A DNA stretch of 64,000 nucleotides from a virus. Each line of letters begins with the position of its first letter. Positions within the stretch are counted from its first letter, which is position 1. This document shows, piece by piece, positions 18,253 to 28,143 of this stretch. The notes under the pieces were generated by a model. That model saw only the letters and a list, made by a program, of their open reading frames with translations, made no database searches and was not told the DNA's origin. The stretch covers positions 1-64,000 of the IMG/VR virus record IMGVR_UViG_3300040801_005040; one strand, 5' to 3'. The translations under genes were made by a program, and so were the position numbers.

Positions 18253-20022
18253 TTATTTTCTAGGATCAAATCTATTTAATACAGCATTTTCAAGTTGTTC
18301 TTTGCTTATAGATTGCCATTCTTGCCCATCTTCACTTATAGCAAATCCTTCTGGAGTAAGCATAATACCTACTTCTTGCTGACCATCTTCTGTTGCCACT
18401 ATAATTTTTTCAGGTATTAATGGAGTTGTTCTAATAGAAGACACTACTTCATTTAAATATCTATATGCTTTTCTAACATTTGGATTACCTCCCATGTCAG
18501 AGTCTTTTCTTGACATATAAATTTGCACTGGGTTTCCGCTTCCATCAAGTAATGTAGAGGCAATAGGTTGATCAAAATCACCCTTCCATTGTCTTTCACT
18601 CTTATTCAAATTTGTATATAACATATTATCCCAATCTACTATACCGTCTGCATTTTGTACTTCTTTTACTTTTGTGGGATCAAGATTTAATGATTTAAGA
18701 AGTTCTCTTTTGCTATTGTAAAATTTACCGTTAGCCATAAACTTAGTTCCCGGAGCATTAAATCTTTTATTGACAGCATCTTTCCATTTGCCCTCGTCTT
18801 TGCTTACGCCTTCTGCTATACTACCTAAAGGCATTGATGATACATCTATAATATTAACACTTCTCGTACCTGCAAAAGGAGCTACTGCTGAGAGATATTC
18901 ATGTAATTTTTTTCTATCTTCAATATTATTAATATCAAAATCTGAACCTATTACTTTTTTACCTTGCTCTTGCCATATTTCTTTTTGCGCTTCAGTAACT
19001 CCAAATTCTTGCCAATGTTCAAAAGATACTGTATTTCCTCCGGGCTGTCCAGGATGTCCTGCTTTACCCAAAGCTTGTATAAGACTTGGTTTTCTTGCAG
19101 GATGTACTAGTACATCTATATTGGAATAAATATCATTAACACCGCTAATTTTACCTTCTAAGGAATTAAAGGACAAGGCTTCATTTCCTTGACCTCCTCT
19201 AGCCCATTCTGGTTGGTATTTAAAATCCTGAATTCTCTTATATTCGTTTTGCCTGAACAATGGGGTAACACCCTGAATGCTATTCATAAGTTCTTTTGCA
19301 GGATCAAATCCAGGATCAACTTGACTTCTTGAAATAAGATAATCTCGTATCTCAGAATCAGTAGCTGCAGCTTGAGCAAGGGCAGACATAATTACATCAT
19401 CGGGAAGTTGTTTGGTACTTTGACCATTTTTCCACCACATTCCTGAATCTTCGTCAAGTGTCCATCCGAAAGTTTCCTGAACTATGGGTTTTATTTTAGA
19501 CCCATACTCTACAAGCTTTTTGTTTATGTCAACGGTATTATATCCTGTATATGGATTATAGTTATACCCTTCTGCTACACCTCCAGTTTGGTCATACCTT
19601 GCTTTTGCATAAGCTATCTGACGCATTTGATCTTGAGGGTCAGCTTTAGAATTACTCATTATATCCTTGACATTCTGTTGGTAGGCTGCATAATTAGACG
19701 CAGCTTTTCCTCCAATACCAGAAGGGGATAGAAATTCCTGTTTCTTTCTCTTCAATTCAAGCATTTTGCGCACAGCACCTCTTGAGATACCTTTTGAGGC
19801 TAACTCATCTTCTATACCAGTAAGTCCTTCTTTTATCTCAGTTACTCCTTGTTCTACAATTGCACTATCCGTATCAAGATAAGGAGTGTCAAACATCCCT
19901 TCTTGCATGGCTGTCATTTGCAATTGATCATGGCGCTGTTGCTTTGCAAGTGGCACCATCATTATTTCCTCTAATGAAAGAGGGTTGAAACTGGCAGGAG
20001 TGAGATTGGTATACCTGTTCAT
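18253..20022 (-). CDS. Virion cargo protein
   Basis: This 589-residue soluble protein has an N-terminal helical region (MVPLAKQQRHDQLQMTAMQE; then EIKEGLTGIEDELASKGISR), a Tyr/Gly/Asn-rich patch near 150 (YNYNPYTGYN) and an alpha/beta C-terminal half. No catalytic motif is visible. It overlaps the end of the transglycosylase-bearing gene by 4 nt and is followed 6 nt later by the giant cargo gene. The order muzzle, transglycosylase cargo, this protein, giant cargo, polymerase is typical of crAss-like genomes, so I call it a cargo/ejection protein by synteny. Confidence 0.72.
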   Translation of the reverse strand: MNRYTNLTPASFNPLSLEEIMMVPLAKQQRHDQLQMTAMQEGMFDTPYLDTDSAIVEQGVTEIKEGLTGIEDELASKGISRGAVRKMLELKRKKQEFLSPSGIGGKAASNYAAYQQNVKDIMSNSKADPQDQMRQIAYAKARYDQTGGVAEGYNYNPYTGYNTVDINKKLVEYGSKIKPIVQETFGWTLDEDSGMWWKNGQSTKQLPDDVIMSALAQAAATDSEIRDYLISRSQVDPGFDPAKELMNSIQGVTPLFRQNEYKRIQDFKYQPEWARGGQGNEALSFNSLEGKISGVNDIYSNIDVLVHPARKPSLIQALGKAGHPGQPGGNTVSFEHWQEFGVTEAQKEIWQEQGKKVIGSDFDINNIEDRKKLHEYLSAVAPFAGTRSVNIIDVSSMPLGSIAEGVSKDEGKWKDAVNKRFNAPGTKFMANGKFYNSKRELLKSLNLDPTKVKEVQNADGIVDWDNMLYTNLNKSERQWKGDFDQPIASTLLDGSGNPVQIYMSRKDSDMGGNPNVRKAYRYLNEVVSSIRTTPLIPEKIIVATEDGQQEVGIMLTPEGFAISEDGQEWQSISKEQLENAVLNRFDPRK

Positions 20023-22736
20023 TTTGCTTTACTTTTTTCTTTGCCTTGATTTTCTTCCATGAATTTCCCTAACCAATCATAATACAGACCCATCATTTCA
20101 GGATATTTTTTCCTCTGGTTTTCCAGTCCAATATTACCAATATCCTGACCTATCTGAGAAAGGAACCTTGATCTGTTCATATCATATGCAGCTTTATTGC
20201 GTTGGTTGATATCCATTTCAAGATTTCCTTGTTGCGCATTAAATTGCTGGTTACGCTGGTCAAACTGTTGTGCCATATTATCCTGACCAATATTAAATTG
20301 TTTGGCACCAAGCAAGCCAGCAGTCCTGCCCTTCATTGAATTGAGGTGTGCAGCAAGCAAGTTACTCCTGAGTGCTCCTACATCCCCTCCCGAAGCCTCT
20401 GTTAAAGCCCTTCTGGTTGCACTTTCCTGTTCTTTGATGGGATTTAATACAGATTCCTGATCAATATAGTTAGGTTTAAACTTGCTGTTAATACGGGAAA
20501 GCCTTTCATAGCTTGGCTTATTCATATTCAAATACTGCAAGAGGTTAGTAGCTGCAGGAGCAAAACGCATTGCTGTATTTGCAGTATTTCCAATTGCACT
20601 TTTGTTTTCATTCCACCAATCTTTCCTTTCAGCTTGTTTAATTTCTTTATCACTAAATTGCCTCATGTTTGAGTTTCCAGTAAACTCTGCAGCTTTTATA
20701 TCTTCAGGTAAATTATACCCTCCAAGTACAGGATCATTAAGCAAGTTCCATTTGGGATCAACTTTTGACAAAGGTTCTCTTTTAGTGCCTGAAGTACCTG
20801 CAGTAGTCCTGGATTGAGCTAAATTGCTTGGTTCAGCAAATGGTGTAGAGCTAGATTGATTATAGCTTAGGGGTGGCCCGATAAAATTTCCAGTCAAATA
20901 AGGAGAAAGTTCTTGGTTTGTCCTTAAATGTTCAGGTACAGTTGGATATTGAGGTCCTTGCATTGGTCCAGTAGGAATAACAGGAGAAGGGGGAGTTCTC
21001 CTTATAGGCTCTTCTTGTTCTCTAGCAAAACCTCCCCATTGCATTTTTTTAGGGCCTTGCATTGGAACTGTATCACCTGTTTTTAAGTGCTCTGGTATAA
21101 GTTCTCTATACCTATTATTTCTTGCAAATTCTAAAGATTCTAACATTTCTCTAAGAGTAGCATCCATTTCACCTACTCTATTCCATGCAGAATTTGCATC
21201 TTTTAATCCAGTAGTTTTAAATAAATCTAATCCTTCCTTTGCAAGCATATCTCTTTTATACTTGAGATGAAAAGCCTGTTCTTTTAAACTTGAAGTGTCT
21301 TTAGGAAATACTATTTTATCAGGTATTCTGTTTCCCCCTTCCTGATATTTTTTCTTGCCTCCGTAAGCCATATTCATTGTATTTTCGTCAAGATATGCAT
21401 TATTCATCTTAAACATATTGACTCTATTAGCTTCTTCTATTTCTTTCTTTTGTTTGTTTGCACCTATCAATCCTGTTACTCCACCTATAACTGCTCCTCC
21501 CAGTGCTCCAATAGGGCCAAGTGCAGTTCCTGCAAGTGCTCCTTTAAGCGCTGAGCTTCCAGCAGCCATTCCTTTATCAACTTGCATTCCCACTGCTTGG
21601 GGTCCCTGAACTTTAGGTTTACCAAATGCCTGCATACCAAGCTCAAGAGCTGTTGTTCCAACACCTAATCCTCTAGCAAGATTCATTCCTCCTAATCCAG
21701 CTCCAGAACGTTTTAAACTATTGCTTAAGTTCAAAATATTAGAAGGATCTCCACTAAGCCATCCTCCTAGTTGCATTTGAGCATTAAGCAAAGTAGAAGG
21801 ATCAGGATTTTGATTATATTCCTGTGTAGAGGGCCCTCCCCTTTCTATACGTTTTTGTTCTGCAGCAGCTTTAGCTCTTTCCTTTTCTTCATTCCATTGC
21901 TGTTGTACAGACATATCAGTTTTAGCACCCTGATCAGTTCTGACTTTTGCAAGCCTGTCCATATAATCAGCCCAAGAGAGATTCTTTTTCCAAACTCCCT
22001 TTATGGGAAGTCCTGCTTTTTTAAGTTCTGTTTCACTGGGACCAAACCTTGCAGACCAGACATAGTTTTTATCCATTGCCTCATTGCCTTCAAGAAGGTC
22101 TTTGCCTACAGGAATACCACCTTGGGGATGTTGTTCATGTGTAGGCCCTTTTAAATATGTAAGTAAGTCATTATCCATGTCTGTATTGTTTTTTGATCCT
22201 CCTTCTTGTTTATAGTGTTCAACTATGGGTTTATATTTAGGTAGCTGGCGTACAGAGTCAAATTCTTTGTTAAATGCTTTATCTAATCCAAGTATCTTTT
22301 TTACATAATCACTGGTTTCTTTGGGTGCAGATTCCAGCCAATCCATAGACTTGTAAATATCCTGCCCCGAATGTTTTGCTTTCATTAGGTGTTTTACAAG
22401 ATTTCCCCTGCCCCAATTATAAGCAGCAAATGCTTTTGCCTGTCTTACTTGTTCTGATTGATTGGGTTTATTGACAAAACTGGCATTATAAAGATTGTTC
22501 ATGTACCATTCTTGAATCTTTCTTGCAGATTCTGGTTCATGAGGATCAAACTCTTTTAGATTATGGGCTTTTTTATAGTCATTTATGACAGCGTCACCTA
22601 CTTGCGCTAAGCCTTTGTAGCCTAAACGATTGGTAACCTTTGGCCTAAAAGAAGATTCTTTCCAGGCTTGCCTAAGAAGCATTTGAGGAGTAATTCCTCT
22701 GGAACCTCCTTCCTGATATTTCTTTTTAATTGCCAT
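20019..22736 (-). CDS. Cargo/ejection protein with lytic transglycosylase domain
   Basis: The product has 905 residues. The N-terminal region carries the lytic transglycosylase (SLT) signature: catalytic Glu27 in KESSF, the GLAQV motif at 42-46 and AYNWGRGN near 105-112. A glycine-zipper hydrophobic segment near 390-430 (ALAGTALGPIGALGGAVIGG) could insert into membrane. The motif KKKYQEGG occurs at residues 4-11 and again near 459, with a variant YKQEGG near 175. The C-terminal 250 residues are helical and Gln/Asn-rich. Such proteins cut peptidoglycan locally and help carry DNA and polymerase across the envelope. A promoter-like sequence lies immediately upstream; the gene begins the cargo operon. 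Confidence 0.82.
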   Translation of the reverse strand: MAIKKKYQEGGSRGITPQMLLRQAWKESSFRPKVTNRLGYKGLAQVGDAVINDYKKAHNLKEFDPHEPESARKIQEWYMNNLYNASFVNKPNQSEQVRQAKAFAAYNWGRGNLVKHLMKAKHSGQDIYKSMDWLESAPKETSDYVKKILGLDKAFNKEFDSVRQLPKYKPIVEHYKQEGGSKNNTDMDNDLLTYLKGPTHEQHPQGGIPVGKDLLEGNEAMDKNYVWSARFGPSETELKKAGLPIKGVWKKNLSWADYMDRLAKVRTDQGAKTDMSVQQQWNEEKERAKAAAEQKRIERGGPSTQEYNQNPDPSTLLNAQMQLGGWLSGDPSNILNLSNSLKRSGAGLGGMNLARGLGVGTTALELGMQAFGKPKVQGPQAVGMQVDKGMAAGSSALKGALAGTALGPIGALGGAVIGGVTGLIGANKQKKEIEEANRVNMFKMNNAYLDENTMNMAYGGKKKYQEGGNRIPDKIVFPKDTSSLKEQAFHLKYKRDMLAKEGLDLFKTTGLKDANSAWNRVGEMDATLREMLESLEFARNNRYRELIPEHLKTGDTVPMQGPKKMQWGGFAREQEEPIRRTPPSPVIPTGPMQGPQYPTVPEHLRTNQELSPYLTGNFIGPPLSYNQSSSTPFAEPSNLAQSRTTAGTSGTKREPLSKVDPKWNLLNDPVLGGYNLPEDIKAAEFTGNSNMRQFSDKEIKQAERKDWWNENKSAIGNTANTAMRFAPAATNLLQYLNMNKPSYERLSRINSKFKPNYIDQESVLNPIKEQESATRRALTEASGGDVGALRSNLLAAHLNSMKGRTAGLLGAKQFNIGQDNMAQQFDQRNQQFNAQQGNLEMDINQRNKAAYDMNRSRFLSQIGQDIGNIGLENQRKKYPEMMGLYYDWLGKFMEENQGKEKSKAK

Positions 22737-22743
22737 ATACTCA

Positions 22744-22774
22744 CAAATGTAACTATTGTTAAGCTGTATTACAA
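22744..22774 (-). promoter_or_regulatory. Bacteroidota-type promoter before the cargo operon
   Basis: On the minus strand TTG (22774-22772) is followed after exactly 20 nt by TACATTTG (22751-22744), matching the Bacteroidota -33/-7 form TTTG and TAnnTTTG. The -7 box ends 7 nt before the ATG of the 905-residue cargo gene, so the transcript would be leaderless or nearly so. It lies in a 54-nt intergenic gap, one of the few gaps in the window. Confidence 0.55.
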
Positions 22775-22790
22775 GGTGATTATAAGCTCA

Positions 22791-25700
22791 TTATGGGTAG
22801 ACAGTATAGTAGAATACGATGTTATGTATAACATGTTCTAAGTTATCTGGCTGCTCTCCTGATAGCTTAACTTTAATCCATTGACCACGCATCCTATCCA
22901 TTATTTGCTGCTGATCCCTTGGTATTTGAATTCTCCACATCCTGAATTTACGTCTTGCGCTGTCATTAGTGAGAATTACTTTACCAGTATCCTGATACTC
23001 ATTATATGCATGTATGTGAGAGAATGTAGTATTGGGCTGGTCTGTTCCATTTAAATAACATTCTCCTTTGTATTCTATATTATTAAATACACAGTCCCTT
23101 TCCTGAGGATTAACCTCAAAGACTACGTACCAGGGATATTTAACATCATAAAAAGTATTCCATGTAGCAAGGGAACTATCAGAGTTTTGAAGCCATATTT
23201 CTTTTGAATTTGTCTGTGCTGTGAATAGATGCTTTCCTTTATTGATATAAAATGCAGGAGTATAAGAATGGAAGGAAACAAAACTGTTTGTCTTTTCATT
23301 AAAGCTTATAGTCCAATCTTTACCTGTTTGCAAAAGGGTTAAATATACTGTATTAGTTGAGATATCATATCCACCTGTTGCCCCTTTGCCTATAATTGGA
23401 TTATCCATTGCAATGAAGTTAAACAGTATGTTTTGGTTAGATCTGATAAAGCTATTCATACCATAGGTATCAAATAAGTCTATCAGGGAATTACCACTGA
23501 ATCTCATCCATGTCCTGTTGTAGAGATCAAAGTAATAGAATCCTGTTTGAGAGTCAATGAGAGACCACTTATTAATAGTACCACTTTTGGTAGTCAGATA
23601 ATTGTAATCACTTAATACAGCTCCAGTGCCAAGCTCTGTTGGGATACCATCCTCTGCAGATACAGTAACCCTCGGATTGATGCTGATAAGGGCTACAGCT
23701 TCTTCCTGGAGGGTGTAAATGTTATCCCGATGGTTTATGGTTGCCCTGATGGGCCCATATTTTCCATCAAGATCCATTGTTTCATTTACCTGAGTATCTG
23801 TCCAACTGTCAATTGTTTCATTTGGTATTTTGACTTTACTGGACTGTATCCTTGTGTCAAACTCTTCCACAGGCCTTAAGTTATAGTCAAGGTCTGTAGT
23901 TGTAATTAAGTCTCCTTTTTGAGAATAGACAGTGTTATATTTATGATATTCATTGTATGTAGGCTGAAACTTAGAGTCCCAGGCAGACGTAGAAATGTCA
24001 TTCCTGTTCTTAAGGTCAACTGTAGTTTCTACTGGAAATTCTACAATCTCAGTGTATTGTACATTTCCAACAGCAAGGGCATCATCATTGCCAGGAGAAA
24101 GACGGGCAAACCTGAAATTACCAACATAAGTATCTCCAGCATTATCTATTTGCACTTCGTCAGGACCAGTTGGAGAAAAGGGAGTATAGGGCCCAATAGT
24201 CCTGTAGGAAGTCCTCTTTTTTGCTTCATAACTAAAGCCTCCATAGATACCCCCAACATATTTAAAGCTTGAACCCCTTCTGAATTCTGCCAATAAAGTA
24301 CTTTCACCATCTGATGTTGCAGCGCTAATACCTGTTTCAGTCCATAATGTAAGCCAATTTGGAAATCTACTTGCATCAGTAGAAGTGCTATCAAGAGCAA
24401 ATACAATACTTTTAGCCCCTTCGCAATTTACATTTATAACAGCTCTATTTGCTATTCCATCATTACCAAATTCATTTTCTGAATCACTTAATAATCCGTA
24501 AAGATTATTTTTATACTGGAATCTTGAATCATTATTGTATATAGTGGTTCCTTGTCCTTTTTCAACTATTTCTGGTGCTCCTAAAATAGATTTTATTGAA
24601 TTTGATACTCTTGGAATATAAGTTCCAAATTTTCTGTAAAACTGATTAAATGAAACTCTTTTATCAGGATCAGTGCCATTTGGATCATTTATGAGTCCTC
24701 TATCACAAAGATTTGTTATACTACCTTTTATTGGCCTTCTTGTAACTCCAGTAGCTTCTGGATGTACCCCATTTTCAATTTTACCTTCTGCTTTAACTTG
24801 TTTTGTTTCAATTTCAATTTCTTTGAGCCAAGAATAATTTTCAGTGTTTTTTACTGCTCCTAATACATGTAGTTTAACACCTTCAGATATATTTACATCA
24901 TCAAATATTATGTCAGGCCCCCACATTTGCATAAATGTAGTGACCTGCCAAGTATCAGCTTGTTTGCCAGATCCTTTGTCTCCTTCATCATCAAATTGAA
25001 TTTCTGTAAGAGGGTTATTTGTTTCACCTGCATCTCTAAACTGTAAGGATTGAAAGGAACTTACTGGTTTAATTGGAGCAAGCGAAGGAACCTCTTTTCT
25101 AAGCCTAACAAAAGCATCTGGTAGTTTTGTTTCTGAATTTGTCTTTTCTCTTTTTTCTGTTTCTGATAATTGTACTGTACTGGGTGTATTAATAATAGTT
25201 CCTGTAATTATCCCTTGAGCAACAGCTAACTTATCAGCTGCAGTTCTTTCTGCAAGGAGAATTTCAAATCCTACAGGCCTGTCATCTTCAGATTCCCAGT
25301 TAGCATCATCATTAATGTAGTCTTTAAAATCTTGATTAAGGGTTACTTTGAGAGTGTTATAATTCCCTTCAAGATTTCCCTCTGGTGTTACGAAATCAGC
25401 AATCCACTTAGGAAGGGATCTTTGACCACGATGATTGTAAAACCTGATAGCTATCCTATAAAGCTCATTGTCTTTCAAGAATCTATATTCTGAAGGACTT
25501 TCGCTGAGCTGAGCTGCAGTTCTTTGAAGTATTTGATACTTTATATATTTCCCTTCTCCTCCAAGAGTTAAACCATCTTGCTGGAATTTATAAATATCAT
25601 AATCAAAGTTAATTGCATCTGCCCTTGTACCAACAGCCCATTTTATAGAGTCAGGATTTGTATAACTAATAGTCCTTATAGCATTATTTGAAGAAGAAGG

Positions 25701-26897
25701 TTTACTATCTGAACTATCAGGATTTTCAAGGGTTACAGGTGTATTTACTATTCTATAGCTTCGTATGGAACTCCAGGAATAAGCCCTCATATCCAGTTCA
25801 TCTGGAAGAAGAAAGTTCTTTTGTTTTATATTAAAAAAGAACATTCTTGAATCTTTGATTTCTATGTGTTGTGGTACAATGGGGTCTGAACCAAGAAATG
25901 CAAATTCATCAATACCGATAGTAGAAATAATGGAACCATCATCATATATTGTAAGAGAAGGATCATTACCTATTTCTCTATCAGCAATAAGACTTACTGA
26001 GGGCTGTTCATTAAGGGAAGTATATTTGATAGCATATACTTTAATACTGTCATATCTTGTATCAATGTCATTTATTTGAACTACGGGAGTTGCTCCCACT
26101 ACTTCATTGACATCACCTCCCCCATTAGTTTTTGCAAGGGGTTTTATTTCTGATAAAGGTCCAAATTTAGTTTGAGCACTGTTAAGACGATACAGGTTGT
26201 AAGCATACTGTATCATTCCCGCAGTATGTTTTCCTCCTGTTAGTATCTGGGTTATGACTGGTTGAGAAAAAGATACAGTTCCAACCATGTCCAATGCTTC
26301 AATGGCAATATTAATTGGACTATCCTTTTCTCGTAAATTAAGAGACCTTACTTGTTCTTGTCCATCTACCCAATATACTTTTTCAATGTTTTCATTTTCA
26401 TAATTATAGAGTACCTGGAGAGGCTTTTCAGCAGAGAACCCCAAATTTCTTACGTAAAGAAGGTTTGCAGTGTAGGTTTCATTAAGAATTCCAGTAACTT
26501 CCCAAATACAATCCATTCCTGATGTTGTAGTGGAAAGGTCTTTAGAGGTGGTAAATACAATGAGGGACCTTCTGGCAGCTACCATTGCAACTATTTTATG
26601 GGAGCTTGCAAAAGAAGAAAGGGCTCCAGAGGATAGTTGCTCTGCAATACCAGAAGAGGGTTGATAAGAAATGCGGGTTTTTCCACCGTTATATGTTATC
26701 AAGCTTGAAGTGATAGTAACAGCAGGAAAATTGATAACCTGTTGATTACCTTTTTCATTTGTAAGTACTGCAGAGGATTGTTTTTCATCAGCAGTAACCC
26801 TAACATTTAATGCATCCCAATAAAATTCCTGAGGATGTTTGCTTTTAGCAACATCCCTCATCATCCCATTGTATGCAAACTGCATTGATTTAACCAT
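22791..26897 (-). CDS. Muzzle-type tail protein
   Basis: The 1368-residue product is beta-rich throughout with no membrane segment. It begins MVKSMQFAYNGMMRDVAKSK and has N-terminal features (YWDALNVRVTADEKQ; ITYNGGKTRISY) that I associate with the large tail protein of crAss-like phages. This is the muzzle protein (gp44 of phiCrAss001), which relates to podovirus tail-needle/tubular B proteins such as P22 gp10. The length fits that family. It overlaps the 241-residue connector gene by 8 nt and precedes the cargo operon, as expected. It would form the lower tail through which cargo and DNA pass. Confidence 0.78.
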   Translation of the reverse strand: MVKSMQFAYNGMMRDVAKSKHPQEFYWDALNVRVTADEKQSSAVLTNEKGNQQVINFPAVTITSSLITYNGGKTRISYQPSSGIAEQLSSGALSSFASSHKIVAMVAARRSLIVFTTSKDLSTTTSGMDCIWEVTGILNETYTANLLYVRNLGFSAEKPLQVLYNYENENIEKVYWVDGQEQVRSLNLREKDSPINIAIEALDMVGTVSFSQPVITQILTGGKHTAGMIQYAYNLYRLNSAQTKFGPLSEIKPLAKTNGGGDVNEVVGATPVVQINDIDTRYDSIKVYAIKYTSLNEQPSVSLIADREIGNDPSLTIYDDGSIISTIGIDEFAFLGSDPIVPQHIEIKDSRMFFFNIKQKNFLLPDELDMRAYSWSSIRSYRIVNTPVTLENPDSSDSKPSSSNNAIRTISYTNPDSIKWAVGTRADAINFDYDIYKFQQDGLTLGGEGKYIKYQILQRTAAQLSESPSEYRFLKDNELYRIAIRFYNHRGQRSLPKWIADFVTPEGNLEGNYNTLKVTLNQDFKDYINDDANWESEDDRPVGFEILLAERTAADKLAVAQGIITGTIINTPSTVQLSETEKREKTNSETKLPDAFVRLRKEVPSLAPIKPVSSFQSLQFRDAGETNNPLTEIQFDDEGDKGSGKQADTWQVTTFMQMWGPDIIFDDVNISEGVKLHVLGAVKNTENYSWLKEIEIETKQVKAEGKIENGVHPEATGVTRRPIKGSITNLCDRGLINDPNGTDPDKRVSFNQFYRKFGTYIPRVSNSIKSILGAPEIVEKGQGTTIYNNDSRFQYKNNLYGLLSDSENEFGNDGIANRAVINVNCEGAKSIVFALDSTSTDASRFPNWLTLWTETGISAATSDGESTLLAEFRRGSSFKYVGGIYGGFSYEAKKRTSYRTIGPYTPFSPTGPDEVQIDNAGDTYVGNFRFARLSPGNDDALAVGNVQYTEIVEFPVETTVDLKNRNDISTSAWDSKFQPTYNEYHKYNTVYSQKGDLITTTDLDYNLRPVEEFDTRIQSSKVKIPNETIDSWTDTQVNETMDLDGKYGPIRATINHRDNIYTLQEEAVALISINPRVTVSAEDGIPTELGTGAVLSDYNYLTTKSGTINKWSLIDSQTGFYYFDLYNRTWMRFSGNSLIDLFDTYGMNSFIRSNQNILFNFIAMDNPIIGKGATGGYDISTNTVYLTLLQTGKDWTISFNEKTNSFVSFHSYTPAFYINKGKHLFTAQTNSKEIWLQNSDSSLATWNTFYDVKYPWYVVFEVNPQERDCVFNNIEYKGECYLNGTDQPNTTFSHIHAYNEYQDTGKVILTNDSARRKFRMWRIQIPRDQQQIMDRMRGQWIKVKLSGEQPDNLEHVIHNIVFYYTVYP

Positions 26898-27615
26898 AAC
26901 GCTGATTTACTAAAAATTGTTTAACTCCAAGATCAGCAAATAAATTATCATAATGATCCTCATTGTCAAAAAACTTGTTCATTGAGTTAGCAAGTGCTCT
27001 ATACTGATCATAATTTAAGTCATTCATTGCTGACTGTGCTTTGCCTATATACCAGCAATATTCCTGATCTTCCAGATCCATATGTTTATTTACTACAGGA
27101 TCATCAGAAGCAAGATCTTTAAGATACTGATGCTTAACATAAGCTGTTACAGCTTTAATTGTATTTACTTCATCTGGTATCATAATAACCCCATCTTCAT
27201 TTACCATGAGACCAGTATAAACCATAAAAAGATGTCCCTCTTCAAAACTGGTATTGATATAGTTATTGCTTAAGCTATAGGTATAATCGGAGTTAACGTG
27301 TAAATCAGGACTGCCTGTGCAATGTCTTACTGAGGTAAGGGATGAGGTTGCATACCTCATATTTATAATATAAGAAAGAGTACTGTCTGTTTTTCCCGTT
27401 GCTATCACTCTTTCAAAATTATCAGGGAGCTTTGCTCTGTAATTTTCAATTTTAGTAAAGAAAGGACAAGGGACTTCAGCTTTTTCATTATTGAGAAGCC
27501 TGTATACATCTACTGCATAATCAATTGCAGTTTCATAAGACATTTCTTTATAAAGGTTCCCTCTTTTGATCCTGTCAATTATTTGATTCAGATCAATGAA
27601 TTTTGTATTGAACAT
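26890..27615 (-). CDS. Ring/tail-hub structural protein candidate
   Basis: This 241-residue protein starts with a helical segment (FIDLNQIIDRIKRGNLYKEM), has a beta-rich core and ends in helices with an acidic patch (FFDNEDHYDNLFADLG). It has no membrane segment. It sits directly upstream of the muzzle gene, where crAss-like genomes encode the ring or tail-hub proteins joining portal and muzzle. I assign it by position and size; which ring it forms cannot be said from sequence alone. Confidence 0.65.
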   Translation of the reverse strand: MFNTKFIDLNQIIDRIKRGNLYKEMSYETAIDYAVDVYRLLNNEKAEVPCPFFTKIENYRAKLPDNFERVIATGKTDSTLSYIINMRYATSSLTSVRHCTGSPDLHVNSDYTYSLSNNYINTSFEEGHLFMVYTGLMVNEDGVIMIPDEVNTIKAVTAYVKHQYLKDLASDDPVVNKHMDLEDQEYCWYIGKAQSAMNDLNYDQYRALANSMNKFFDNEDHYDNLFADLGVKQFLVNQRYG

Positions 27616-27618
27616 CTT

Positions 27619-28143
27619 TTATTTATTATCAAACAGGAGAAACGCATCCAGTTTTCCTGACATTATACTGTTATACATGTTTCTGGCCATTTCCCTATTA
27701 ACCTGCATCTTGTAATATTGCTTGTTTTTATAGTTTGCGTGGCGCTTGATGTAGTATGGATGAAATACGTATCCATCTGTGTGCTCATTCGTATACCTTA
27801 TCTTGATCTTTTTATCCTTTGCTTTGGGGTTTTCAGCCCAAAGTTTTTTAGTTGCCTGCCAGTTAATGGGAAGTTTATTAATAATCTTTCCATTTTCATC
27901 AACTTCAAGCTCTCTTTTTATTTTACGTATTTCAATTTTTCCGCATTGTTCTGGTAATTTAAAAGAATGTCCTGTAGCTGACGTTATCTCTTGGTTCATC
28001 TTAAGGAAATCCTTTAATACCTGTCTGAATATCTTATCACTTACAGGCGCTTCTGTGTTTTTGGAATACCATCTTGCATAGTCTCCCATTCCATACTGGC
28101 ATTTAATCTTGTGATCCCTCTTATCTATTTGACTCGTCTGCAT
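27619..28143 (-). CDS. Conserved crAss-type tail/neck protein candidate
   Basis: The 174-residue product is strongly basic (many Lys and Arg, for example KIEIRKIKREL and KAKDKKIKIRY) and rich in aromatic residues near the C-terminus (GYVFHPYYIKRHANYKNKQY). It lacks membrane segments. It overlaps the 225-residue gene by 23 nt and lies 3 nt from the 241-residue gene, within the conserved connector cluster. A DNA-contacting or tail-assembly role fits the basic character, but is inference. Confidence 0.62.
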   Translation of the reverse strand: MQTSQIDKRDHKIKCQYGMGDYARWYSKNTEAPVSDKIFRQVLKDFLKMNQEITSATGHSFKLPEQCGKIEIRKIKRELEVDENGKIINKLPINWQATKKLWAENPKAKDKKIKIRYTNEHTDGYVFHPYYIKRHANYKNKQYYKMQVNREMARNMYNSIMSGKLDAFLLFDNK

